A DNA stretch of 64,000 nucleotides from Chloroflexales bacterium ZM16-3 (GCA_004138175.2 RYFE02000018.1:34269-98268), one strand, 5' to 3'. Numbered from the stretch's first letter, positions 53,488 to 61,212 are shown. Notes: a model not told the origin generated them from the letters alone. Translations and numbers: made by a program.

Positions 53488-53790
53488 TCAGTTTAGGGAG
53501 AGGTACAGCAGCGGGTTATAGCTGACTGTTACCTCGATGGTGATGATTTCCTTCTCCCCTACGCCGCTCCACCGGGCCTTGAAGCCTTTCGCTCGAAAAG
53601 CAACCTTTTGCCCGTACATGTTTTCCAGCACGTCATCGAGAACGCTTAGGGTGGGTGCTGCCCAGGCGAACTCTTCACGAGAAAGGCTATGTCCAAACTC
53701 GCGATTGAACTCGTCTACATCTGTCTGTTCAACCGCCTCTAGGATGTACTCGTAAAGGTTCCTGGGCATTCGGTAGGTACCAATGAACAC
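53488..53790 (-). CDS. Hypothetical small protein of the element
   Basis: A 100-residue protein starting at GTG 53790 after AGGAGA. Unrecognised: MPRNLYEYILEAVEQTDVDEFNREFGHSLSREEFAWAAP, then a beta-rich end (EIITIEVTVSYNPLLYLSLN). It lies 24 bases upstream of the coupled small gene and is likely in the recombinase operon. Confidence 0.5.
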   Translation of the reverse strand: MFIGTYRMPRNLYEYILEAVEQTDVDEFNREFGHSLSREEFAWAAPTLSVLDDVLENMYGQKVAFRAKGFKARWSGVGEKEIITIEVTVSYNPLLYLSLN

Positions 53791-54552
53791 GGCTGTAATC
53801 TCCTGCGTGTCAGCTATAGCCGCTGCGGGCGAACAGCGGCGAAAAACAAAGCGCCCGCTCAGTGACCCCTTGAAGAGGGCACTGGCGGGCAGCGAGAACA
53901 GCGAACGCAGAGATAGCAGGGTTTACCGCCCAGCGCGCAGCGCGCAGCGTTGACAGTTCAGCGTTGACAGTTCAGCGATGCACAGCATCTCTGTGCTCCT
54001 CAGTGCCATTCACTGAGCATCACAGAACGCTATGCCACTGAGCGTTACTTCGCTGAGCGTTGTACGCGCTGCTGCCGAAGCAGGGGCAGTGTTATGCTAT
54101 GATTGTCTCTGCGCTGGCGGATTCCACCCCGTCAGCGCCACGCCCCTCGGCTGTTCTCAGCAGCGCGGGGGGCTCTTCATTTCTACTTCAGCCTGTCTCT
54201 TTGGCGGTTATCCCTGACGGCGTAAAGCCATAAGAGGCGGCGGCTGAAAGTAGAGGTGACAATTAGCATGGTATGCTCTCTCTTTAACGTGTTCATTAGT
54301 TTCTCGCTACCCTTGTGTCTGTGTTGTGCTCTTGACCGAAACTCTGGCGGCTTACCCGCTAAACCTGGGCGCTGGCTGTCATTAAAACTCTTGGCGTTGG
54401 CTGTTGTCTTTAACATCAGGCATCTGCGTTTTTATTCGTTCACAAGCCCTTGTAATGCCTCTCAGAAGGCCGTACAGGCGTTGGCCCTGCGAGGGCGTAA
54501 TCACGTATACCCCTGTCTGATTTTTCGCGCAGTTACCATCAAAATGTGAGCA
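53791..54552. other. Gene-poor stretch of the element
   Basis: No convincing gene in 760 bases. It contains a 14-base tandem duplication AGCGTTGACAGTTC at 53946-53973, scattered CTGAGCGTT words, a stem-loop near 54112-54139 (GCGCTGGCGG facing CCGTCAGCGC) and moderate AT content. Short ORFs on both strands lack start signals. Confidence 0.5.
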
Positions 54553-54963
54553 TTAGGCCGCATTCAGAAGCTTCCTGATGGTTGACGTTGAGACGCTGAT
54601 ACCCTTGCGTGCAAGCTCATCAGTAATCCGCCTGTGGCTGAAGCCTTTCCGTGCCAGAGCTGTGACCTCTTCGGCTGACACGGTAGAGCTTGGACGCCCG
54701 CGACGAGCGGCGTTTCTCTTCGGCGGGCTGTCTACCCTCTTACCCGCTCCCTCTTCAGCATCAACCAATGAGCTGTCGGCAATCCCGTTGAACTGGTAGA
54801 GGATAGCTCGGCGCTGCGCTATATGCTCCGAGGCCAGGAAGACGGGCAACAGGATGTTATCCTCATCCCGCAGGTACCCAGCGAACTGCTTGCCGGTGGC
54901 AGCTTCGATCTTTGCGATGTCGGCCTCAGTGTGCATACAGCGATCATGCAATGTATCATTCAT
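54553..54963 (-). CDS. HTH protein resembling a detached resolvase DNA-binding domain
   Basis: A 136-residue protein. The C-terminal third, RRGRPSSTVSAEEVTALARKGFSHRRITDELARKGISVSTSTIRKLL, is a resolvase-type helix-turn-helix. The N-terminal part (EADIAKIEAATGKQFAGYLRDEDNILLPVFLASEHIAQRRAILYQFNG) is unrecognised. Its ATG overlaps the stop of the recombinase-like gene by ATGAATGA, so the catalytic-like and DNA-binding parts are made from one transcript as two chains. Confidence 0.7.
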   Translation of the reverse strand: MNDTLHDRCMHTEADIAKIEAATGKQFAGYLRDEDNILLPVFLASEHIAQRRAILYQFNGIADSSLVDAEEGAGKRVDSPPKRNAARRGRPSSTVSAEEVTALARKGFSHRRITDELARKGISVSTSTIRKLLNAA

Positions 54964-55849
54964 TGATCGCCTCCACTTCTGCGCTGTCTGCCAGCGCGCC
55001 GTCTACCAGCGCAGTAACGTCAACGATTACCGGCCAGCTCTGCTTGCTCTCACCCCGCCGCCCCCCAGCATATTTGTCCACTCCTAAGATTATTCTTCTC
55101 ACGGTTCCCCGGTACCAGATACCGCCAGCGGGGCTAGGGATGTCCTCTTCGTTCAGGAGCGCCGCTATCTGGCCGTAAGAGAAGCCGCGCTTGTTCAGGG
55201 TAAAGATGTCCAGTACTACCTTAGCCTGCTCTGGCACGACCACAACACGATGAGCGGGCTGCGTCTCTGAGATACGCTCATAACCGTAAGGGAGCGCACC
55301 GCCCTCGTCGCCATCCTCCAAGGCGCGAACCAGACGACCGTGGAGCGCTTTCACAAGTGCGTGTTGCTGCTCTTCAACCCCGAGCTGAGCCAAGGCAGAT
55401 AAGGTTGGGCGGTGAAGCTCGCCCTGGCAGAATGCTATGTGGGTTGAGCAGCGGTCGAGGAATGCGACAAGCGATTCTAAGTGGACTGCCGAGCGGCTCA
55501 GGCGATCAGGGCTAAAAGCGATGAGGACATCAACGCCTTCGCAGCGCGCATCTTTGAGTAGCCGCGCTAACTGTGGTCGCCCAGCGGCAAGGCGGGCGAT
55601 GTCTTTGTGCGTTGCGATGGCGCTGCTGAGCGGTGAGCGCGCCGTATGCGCTGGGGCAATGGAGGTAACATCGATGTACTCGCCCTCAATCTCAAACCCG
55701 CGCTGTTGAGCCAGTTCTTTTGCGGCTTTCCTTTGGCGCTCAATCTCTACGCTCGTGTCAACGTCAGAAGTGTTGTCTCTAACCGCGCGCACGTACACAG
55801 CGGCGCGCATAATCGGTCTTTCACTCTGGTCTAACGATGATTCATTCAT
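54956..55849 (-). CDS. Serine-recombinase-like protein lacking the catalytic serine
   Basis: A 297-residue protein with a resolvase fold and part of a recombinase domain. Where active enzymes read Y-x-R-x-S, this has YVRAV, with Val23 at the serine position; SPDRLSRSAVHLESLVAFLDRC, the arginine-bearing segment, is kept, and GFSYGQIAALLNEEDIPSPAGGIWYRGTVRRIILGVDKYAG is a recombinase-domain end. No zinc ribbon. It probably binds DNA or partners without cutting, for example as a regulator of the active recombinase (inference). A consensus promoter and a 10-base inverted repeat precede it. Confidence 0.75.
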   Translation of the reverse strand: MNESSLDQSERPIMRAAVYVRAVRDNTSDVDTSVEIERQRKAAKELAQQRGFEIEGEYIDVTSIAPAHTARSPLSSAIATHKDIARLAAGRPQLARLLKDARCEGVDVLIAFSPDRLSRSAVHLESLVAFLDRCSTHIAFCQGELHRPTLSALAQLGVEEQQHALVKALHGRLVRALEDGDEGGALPYGYERISETQPAHRVVVVPEQAKVVLDIFTLNKRGFSYGQIAALLNEEDIPSPAGGIWYRGTVRRIILGVDKYAGGRRGESKQSWPVIVDVTALVDGALADSAEVEAINE

Positions 55850-55867
55850 ACAGTCTCCTCGTCATGC

Positions 55868-55900
55868 TGTGTCGTAAGAATACAAATGATTTACGACACA
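55868..55900 (-). promoter_or_regulatory. Operator-like inverted repeat
   Basis: TGTGTCGTAA (55868-55877) and TTACGACACA (55891-55900) are exact complements placed between the -10 box and the start codon of the recombinase-like gene, ideal for repression. Confidence 0.65.
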
Positions 55901-55904
55901 CCCT

Positions 55905-55933
55905 ATTATAGCACACATTAGCTGATTTGTCAA
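55905..55933 (-). promoter_or_regulatory. Consensus sigma-70 promoter
   Basis: On the minus strand TTGACA (55933-55928) and TATAAT (55910-55905) are separated by exactly 17 bases, a perfect consensus for the recombinase-like/HTH operon. Confidence 0.85.
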
Positions 55934-56174
55934 ATTCGTAACAGCAACAAACAGCACGCTAGGGGCCATTTGTGACGAGTTTTTAGCAATTTTCGAGCAA
56001 TTCGCAAAATGCGTTGCTGATATCATCTGTTTTCACCAGGAGCAATACCCCGGAGACCATTCCTGGCCTTACCGAGGGTAAGCACTCCGCGCTTATGATG
56101 ATGTTTTCGCGCTGTTTCTCCTTAGATTCTCAGCGTTGACTATGCTTAAGCTGAGCTTGTCTGAGCTTTAGCCC
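55934..56174. other. AT-rich intergenic region
   Basis: No gene or repeat recognised apart from the promoter to its left. It lies between the recombinase-like operon and the stop of the next minus-strand gene. Confidence 0.4.
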
Positions 56175-56816
56175 TTACATCACACGATCATACGCCTCAC
56201 CGAGCCTGAGCCAGGTCTTATCCGGAGCGAGAACCTCGACGGCCACATACACGTTACAGGTGGCAGTGCTGCGCTGACCGGCATCGACGGCCAACTGGTA
56301 AACGAGCGATGACCAGTCGTTAAGAGACTCATGCTCCTTACCACCGCCGTTCTTAACGCGCCCATTTTCAAGCAGGATGGCGAGACTGTACTCAGAATCA
56401 CGGCTCGCCTTAAGGCGCAGCTGCATTGAAAACCCCGCTGCTTTCAGCTGCTTCACGAACTTGGGAATATCCCGCGAGATGACGGAGCGAGGCCCGCGCT
56501 TATTCTCCTTAATCATCTCCTCGGCGCTCTCGGCCTCCAGGTTTAAGCTCAGCCGGGCGCTGTGCTTTGCGTTGTAGCCATCGATCAATACACGGATGGT
56601 CGCTAGGCTGTCAAAGAGGACTGAGGCATCATCGCTATGCTCGCCGTAAAACGCCTGCACATGATCGACCTGCTCCAGCGCCTGCTCCCGCATTTTGATG
56701 GCGGTTTCGATTGCCTTAATCGCTACTGGCTCCCCAAATGCCTTGAGTTCAGCGAACGCCTTGACATCGATGCTCAGCGCCTCAGCGCGCTTTGCAAGGT
56801 CTTCAAACTTACCCAT
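56175..56816 (-). CDS. Element protein of unknown family, paralogue 1
   Basis: A 213-residue soluble protein, not recognised. By eye it aligns with the protein at 57832: shared FY-[RG]-E...DD, IxxYNA, a middle region of charged helices, a [LI]xxGRVK motif (LLENGRVKNGGGKEHESLNDWSSLVYQLA against ALIDGRVKDEDGTIHSNPRAWAEEVYKAA) and a final beta strand pair. The two genes point away from each other across the repeat-rich region. SD AGGGAGG precedes ATG; a 20-base palindrome and a hairpin lie just upstream. A role in replication or copy control is suggested only by position. Confidence 0.65.
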   Translation of the reverse strand: MGKFEDLAKRAEALSIDVKAFAELKAFGEPVAIKAIETAIKMREQALEQVDHVQAFYGEHSDDASVLFDSLATIRVLIDGYNAKHSARLSLNLEAESAEEMIKENKRGPRSVISRDIPKFVKQLKAAGFSMQLRLKASRDSEYSLAILLENGRVKNGGGKEHESLNDWSSLVYQLAVDAGQRSTATCNVYVAVEVLAPDKTWLRLGEAYDRVM

Positions 56817-56840
56817 GATGATCGAGCCTCCCTTGTGCTT

Positions 56841-56865
56841 TAACCCGCCCCCTATAGGCGGGTTA
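56841..56865 (-). promoter_or_regulatory. 5' hairpin upstream of paralogue 1
   Basis: TAACCCGCC and GGCGGGTTA form a nine-base stem between the palindrome and the start codon; it would lie in the 5' leader of the minus-strand mRNA. Confidence 0.5.
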
Positions 56866-56868
56866 TGG

Positions 56869-56888
56869 TGTAAGAAGATCTTCTTACA
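56869..56888. promoter_or_regulatory. 20-base perfect palindrome, likely operator
   Basis: TGTAAGAAGATCTTCTTACA reads the same on both strands, 53 bases upstream of the paralogue 1 start. Confidence 0.6.
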
Positions 56889-57215
56889 TAGCTATTATCG
56901 CTCTCAAAAAGCCACTCGTCAAGTGCATCAGCGCCGCCTGTAGAGGTCTTATGGCCTAGAAACGATAAGAAATAAAAAATAAAAACATTCCAAAGCGAGG
57001 TATAGTAAGGCGTGTTGATGTTATTGCTAAGAGGCGGGCGCTCACTCTGTATGTAAAACGGTATGCACAGTTTCTAGGCGATGCTGTGGCTATTATTTCT
57101 TAACGAGCACGCCAAGTATTTTGCTTAAATGTCACAATCCATAGGACGTGTCAGCGGTTTCTCTGATCATCCGACATAAGGCATCGTTAGGTTTGTACCG
57201 TCAATCGTAGCCCTC

Positions 57216-57244
57216 TTGACAAAGCCATATGGTTATGATATGCT
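57216..57244 (+). promoter_or_regulatory. Sigma-70-type promoter reading into the GACTC array
   Basis: TTGACA (57216-57221) and TATGCT (57239-57244) with 17-base spacing. Confidence 0.65.
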
Positions 57245-57311
57245 TCCGCTCGTTCGGTAGAGGCTCTAAGGGGTATTTTGCTAGATCTATAGATAGTGCA
57301 GCGTCCAGAAA

Positions 57312-57545
57312 GAGTCAAAAAGACTCACTGTCTTCTTTCTCAGAACGATTCACTGAGTCTATACTGCTCGATCAGTGAACTGTACGACTCAGTATCTGAC
57401 TCTTCACCGCAGATTTTCACTGATGACTCTTACTGTAGAATCGTTTCTGGTGACTCTTACTGACGAAGATTACTAAGGACTCTTACCGGTGTGATCAGTA
57501 CGCAGTTGACTCCTGACTCTTAGCTTTCTGACTCCTCGACGAGTC
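57312..57545 (+). repeat. GACTC iteron-like array
   Basis: Nine GACTC on the plus strand and three GAGTC occur in 234 bases. The longer word GACTCTTAC occurs at 57425, 57452 and 57478, with variants at 57398 and 57515; spacing is 27, 27, 26 and 37 bases. The regular helical-phase spacing is like plasmid iterons. It is also enclosed by a promoter and a terminator, so a structured non-coding RNA is an alternative reading. Confidence 0.7.
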
Positions 57546-57555
57546 AGAAGTTAGG

Positions 57556-57583
57556 TACTCCAGGCAGACCCTGGAGTTTTTGT
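57556..57583 (+). terminator. Rho-independent terminator after the GACTC array
   Basis: ACTCCAGG-CAGAC-CCTGGAGT followed by TTTTTG. Confidence 0.7.
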
Positions 57584-57831
57584 TACCCTGGATTCTGCCG
57601 TTTATACAGAGGCTTATTAACCGTGCCCTGGATTCGGGGCAAGGGTGGGCGAAGCATACCCTTTTTCGGAGATAGAGGTAGGTATGGAACGGCTTGTCTC
57701 TTTACCGCATGTCATGCTTCCAGCCTCACGCGCCCCGCCAATAGGTGCGTGAGGTTTATCCAACGTCCGGTTCTCCGTCGGCTTTTTCTCACCTGCTCAT
57801 ATCTGAGCGCAACCTCATAAGGAGGAAGACC

Positions 57832-58485
57832 ATGATTGTGATCGACCACCGGGCCGAGTTCTACCGTGAGTTCGGCGATGACCTCGACGCCTTGATGACG
57901 GCGTTGGAGCGTATCAAGGAGGACATCAAGGTTTACAACGCCACCAACGAGGCTGAGCTATACCTCGACCACGAGGACAAGCAGAAGGACGCGCTGATCG
58001 CTATGCGTACAGACCAGAAGCGCGATGACTTCGTGCGGATCTTCAAGCGGCTGCCCGAGCTGCTCTACACCTCGACTGTGCGCGTGCAGCCGTATCCCAA
58101 GAAGTATGTGCTGGCGCAAGCGCTCATCGACGGGCGCGTGAAGGATGAGGATGGGACGATCCACTCGAACCCCAGGGCGTGGGCCGAGGAGGTGTACAAG
58201 GCCGCTGAGGCGAAGCGCTCGGGGAAGCGGATGAGCTTCAATGAGTACAAGGTCATCGCGGTTAAGCACGAGTATGGCGATGTCTGGGAGATGCTGGAAA
58301 AGATCGAGAAGTCTGTAGAGGCGCTGGAGGCGAAGGAGGCGAAGCAGGGGGCGCTGGTAGAGGATGGCGCTGTGGCTCGGGCGGTGGTTGCCGCGCCTAT
58401 TGCACCTGCGCCGGCGGCAGCGTTTCAGGCAGCGCCCGAGCAGGTTGACGACGACCAGGGGGAGGACTTCCAGAAGGCGGCGTAA
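57832..58485 (+). CDS. Element protein of unknown family, paralogue 2
   Basis: A 217-residue soluble protein starting at ATG 57832 after AAGGAGGA. The first 160 residues align by eye with paralogue 1 (see 56175), including IKVYNATNEAELYLDHED against LIDGYNAKHSARLSLNLEA and the DGRVKDEDG motif. The C-terminal 55 residues are an Ala/Val-rich linker ending in acidic VDDDQGEDFQ, an arrangement seen in single-strand-binding-type proteins with acidic tips; that comparison is only suggestive. It lies directly upstream of the polymerase-like gene, 142 bases away. Confidence 0.65.
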   Translation: MIVIDHRAEFYREFGDDLDALMTALERIKEDIKVYNATNEAELYLDHEDKQKDALIAMRTDQKRDDFVRIFKRLPELLYTSTVRVQPYPKKYVLAQALIDGRVKDEDGTIHSNPRAWAEEVYKAAEAKRSGKRMSFNEYKVIAVKHEYGDVWEMLEKIEKSVEALEAKEAKQGALVEDGAVARAVVAAPIAPAPAAAFQAAPEQVDDDQGEDFQKAA

Positions 58486-58522
58486 GATCGCCCTCTGCGC
58501 GGTTGATTGAACGCAATAGGCC

Positions 58523-58567
58523 GGGCCGGGTTAGGTTCGGTTAGGTTGGGGTAGGTAGGTTAGGTAG
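58523..58567 (+). repeat. GGTTAGG telomere-like direct repeats
   Basis: GGGTTAGGTTCGGTTAGGTTGGGGTAGGTAGGTTAGGTA-type wording: six GGTTA/GGTA units on a G/T-rich strand between paralogue 2 and the polymerase-like gene. Confidence 0.65.
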
Positions 58568-58571
58568 AAGC

Positions 58572-58599
58572 GCGGGGTCAGAGTCACATCTGGCCCCGC
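58572..58599 (+). promoter_or_regulatory. Hairpin before the polymerase-like gene
   Basis: GCGGGGTCAGA pairs with TCTGGCCCCGC (one G:U) around six bases, ending 28 bases before the GTG start. It could be an attenuator or a terminator for the gene upstream. Confidence 0.5.
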
Positions 58600-58627
58600 A
58601 CGCACTCATCTTGAAAGCAGAAAGAAC

Positions 58628-60112
58628 GTGCTGCCGCGCATCATCGTGAGTCGCCAGTTCCGGGCGCTCATCCAAAACACCTATGGGTTCATGCTCGGTG
58701 ACGACATCGCCAAGTGGCGCTTGATGGAGTGCATGCTCTTTGGCACGCGCGTCGATCCTGTGACCGGCGGCGTGATCGCTGGGACGGATATCCTCGCAGC
58801 GATTGAGGGCAAGGAGCAAAAGGCGCGTGCCCGGCACTATAACGGTGAGGCGTTTCTCACGCACCTGAAGGCCGAGGGGATGAAGTTTGACTGGTGGCGA
58901 CATAACGTTGCTGCTGGGCGCAGCCGTGTGCTGAAACCATATCCTCTACCGCTGGATGTCCAGCGTGCGATAGTGGACGAACTCAGCCACCCGCTGGCTC
59001 GTCAGGGAGCGGTGTACTTTGATACGGGGCAGCCGTTTGATGCCAAAGCACGCCGTGCTGAGACGCGCCGACAGCAAACGGCGATCCAACGTCAGGTCGC
59101 GGCGTATGCACACAACGGCCCTTACGCAGGCGTAGAACCTGCGCAGCACCTCCTGGCGTATATGAATGATCTGCCCTCCAATCGCTTCACCGGCCTGCTT
59201 CAGCAAATGGATATGGCCTATGCTGCGGTGGATCGGATCACGACGCATGACCCCGATCAGCAGGCGCGGTTGCAGCACCAGCAGCGCTGTATTCTACGGA
59301 ATATCGAGTCCCAGCCCCAGCCGTTCTACCGCCCGGTGGAGAGGTCTGTACGCATCTTCGGGGCGTACTACAATATTACTGGGCTCAAGCGTGAGGTGCG
59401 CCACGCTCTTACGCAGGGGTGGTACGAGGTCGATCTCAAGCAGAGCCAGTTAGCGATCTGCGCCGCGAGCTGGCCTATCCCCCAGGTGCAGACATTCTTG
59501 GCCCAGGGCCGGCGCATCTGGTCAAGTCTGTTTGAGCACTTCGGCCTGGGGGAGACGCCCGAGGTGAAAGATATCTTCAAGGACGCACTCTATGGCACGC
59601 TCTTCGGGATGTCGGAGGAATCACTTCAGAGCGGATCACGCAAGCGGGTACAAGGTCAGTGGTTTACTGATTATGTAGGGCTGGACGTACTCCTGGGGCG
59701 CTATGGAGTGATCAAGGGTGGGGCGCACTTTCTCGCGCATCCCCTGATTGGTGCCATCCTCGTGGCGCGTGCTGCCAAAATGCAAGCGGTAATCGCAGCC
59801 GGTGGGCTGGAGACGATCTTTGGTCAATGGATCGAGGTAATGGATGACGCCTCTGCGCGCAGTGCCCTGGTGCAAGAAGCTCAGGCAATGGAGATGGCGC
59901 TTCTCGCGCCGGTGATCGAGCAGGCGCGGCATACCAAGGAATGGAGCATCACCTTGTGGCAGCATGACGGGTTCTCGCTCTCACTCCGAGACCAAGCCCC
60001 AGCACGAGCGCGGGCGCTCATCAAACGATTGCGTAAATCAGTTGACCGCGCAGCAGCCAAGTATGGCATCATCACCACGCTAGAAGTGAAGGATGAGGCG
60101 GGCGCCCTGTAG
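58628..60112 (+). CDS. Compact family-A-like (TV-Pol-like) polymerase
   Basis: A 494-residue protein starting at GTG 58628. Motif A is YEVDLKQSQLAICAAS (Asp269), aligning with DYSQIELR of Pol I, with Gln274 at the steric-gate glutamate. Motif B is KDIFKDALYGTLFGMS (Lys314, Lys318, Tyr322, Gly323), matching R-x3-K-x3-[FY]-G-x2-Y-G of the Pol I O helix residue for residue in spacing. Motif C is LWQHDGF (His446, Asp447). No 3'-5' or 5'-3' exonuclease domain is visible; the N-terminal 230 residues are unrecognised. The best fit I know is the TV-Pol group of transposon and viral polymerases related to family A and T7-like RNA polymerases. A primer-polymerase for element replication is inferred. 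Confidence 0.75.
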   Translation: MLPRIIVSRQFRALIQNTYGFMLGDDIAKWRLMECMLFGTRVDPVTGGVIAGTDILAAIEGKEQKARARHYNGEAFLTHLKAEGMKFDWWRHNVAAGRSRVLKPYPLPLDVQRAIVDELSHPLARQGAVYFDTGQPFDAKARRAETRRQQTAIQRQVAAYAHNGPYAGVEPAQHLLAYMNDLPSNRFTGLLQQMDMAYAAVDRITTHDPDQQARLQHQQRCILRNIESQPQPFYRPVERSVRIFGAYYNITGLKREVRHALTQGWYEVDLKQSQLAICAASWPIPQVQTFLAQGRRIWSSLFEHFGLGETPEVKDIFKDALYGTLFGMSEESLQSGSRKRVQGQWFTDYVGLDVLLGRYGVIKGGAHFLAHPLIGAILVARAAKMQAVIAAGGLETIFGQWIEVMDDASARSALVQEAQAMEMALLAPVIEQARHTKEWSITLWQHDGFSLSLRDQAPARARALIKRLRKSVDRAAAKYGIITTLEVKDEAGAL

Positions 60113-60207
60113 CTGTGAAAGAAGCATGTGTCTTCTCTCATGCATGATCACATGTCATGATCTGTATTTAATAGTGTTCATGCGCTAATCATGTGCTAAC
60201 CATAGTC

Positions 60208-60247
60208 TGACATGTGCTGACATGTGCTGACATGTGCTGACATGTGC
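60208..60247 (+). repeat. TGACATGTGC direct repeats
   Basis: Four exact tandem copies of the decamer, with weaker copies just upstream (CATGTCATGATC, CATGTGCTAAC). A second iteron-like array downstream of the polymerase-like gene. Confidence 0.8.
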
Positions 60248-60447
60248 TGCCCTGCTCTCTTTCTTCAATTGCGCATATGTTTTGATGAATATGGCTTCCT
60301 AATGCCTGATTCGCCACATGGCCCTTGGAACTTTTGTCACTGTTTTTCCACATACGCCCACATACGCCCACATGCGCCCGCTAGTGGCGGTAGCGGGTCG
60401 CAGCCAGCCAGCAGGCACAGGCAACATGTAATGTAGTGGGCAAGATG

Positions 60448-60478
60448 AATGGGGCCGGCCCTGACAGCCGGCCCCAAT
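60448..60478. terminator. Hairpin ATTGGGGCCGGC type
   Basis: ATGGGGCCGGCCCTGACAGCCGGCCCCA folds into a strong stem; a related hairpin, AGGGCCAGCTATGACAGCTGGCCCT, lies at 61188-61212. Confidence 0.6.
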
Positions 60479-60789
60479 GTCAGCCCGAGGGTGAGCATAG
60501 TAGTTACATCGCCCCCAGCATAGAATGCCACGTATAGCGCCGCCCCGTATTCCTCAGACAGCCCCCCAGGTAAGACCCCGAGATAAGACCCCCAGGTAAA
60601 CCCGCGCCCCTCTCGTATCGTAGTATTCCCAAGCGCAGCCCCAGCTAGTTGCGTCAACCAGTTACCCCAACCAACAGCGTCAGAACATCTTATCTAAAAC
60701 AGCAATACCCCTCCCACAATGCCCGTGAAGGGCTCTAGGACGGCTCCTGCGCGATGAGAGGTGCGCAGCCGTAAAGATGCCGGGGTGTC

Positions 60790-61146
60790 ATGAGTTTTGA
60801 TACCCCCTTCCTGTGCTTTAGCCCTTCAGAGAGCCATAAACCCCGGCTGTATTCTCAACCATCGCCACTCAGTCTTGCGTACACTAAGAGTGAGCTGGTG
60901 CAAGCCGTAGGCCGCGCCCGGCTGGTGCGGAATGATTGCAAGGTGATCGTCTTTAGCAACTACCCAGTGCCAGGGGCGAAGATGCTAGCCGCTGGCAAAG
61001 CGGTAAGGCCAATGGTAAACGCCGGTATAAGCGCCGCCGTAAGCTCGGTTGTAAATAGCTCACAACCCCGGCTTGTAGAGGTTGAAGATGGGCCTTACCA
61101 GGATAATAACGTGATGCCCGAGGCGCAGCCGTTGAAGGCGGCGTAA
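60790..61146 (+). pseudogene. Remnant of a helicase C-terminus
   Basis: A 118-residue ORF. Its middle, YTKSELVQAVGRARLVRNDCKVIVFSNYPVPGAKM, carries QAVGRAR, the motif VI arginine-finger pattern of superfamily 2 helicases, with a following strand as in replication helicases. The rest of any helicase (P-loop, DExx) is absent, and the N-terminal 30 residues look unrelated. It is best read as the tail of a lost replication helicase, though expression of a short protein is possible. Confidence 0.5.
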
Positions 61147-61187
61147 AGTCTTACCAAGCAAGCAGAATGTAGGTCGATAAAACAGGG

Positions 61188-61212
61188 CCAGCTATGACAG
61201 CTGGCCCTAACG
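61188..61212. terminator. Hairpin AGGGCCAGC type
   Basis: AGGGCCAGCT-ATGAC-AGCTGGCCCT, perfect ten-base stem, after the helicase remnant. Confidence 0.65.

Larger units (their letters stand above)
56817..57215. other. AT-rich regulatory region of the element
   Basis: Contains the hairpin and palindrome listed separately, then A-rich DNA (56950-56990, AAGAAATAAAAAATAAAAAC) that could be an easily melted origin segment. No gene is visible. Confidence 0.45.
60113..60789. other. Repeat-rich non-coding stretch
   Basis: Holds the TGACATGTGC array, a CACATACGCC direct repeat (60350-60375), the hairpin at 60448-60478, repeated CCCCAGGTAAGACC-type words (60567-60600) and a stem-loop near 60732-60772. 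No convincing gene. Confidence 0.5.

Noticed and set aside
54256..54549. 97-codon plus-strand ORF in the recombinase region
   Set aside because: No ribosome binding site and no recognisable composition; the opposite-strand alternative at 54183-54416 is no better.
58628..60112. Reading this protein as a reverse transcriptase
   Set aside because: No YxDD box; motifs A, B and C follow the family A pattern with an HD in motif C.
60337..60657. 106-codon minus-strand ORF with hydrophobic stretches
   Set aside because: Lies over a strong hairpin and direct repeats; no start signal.
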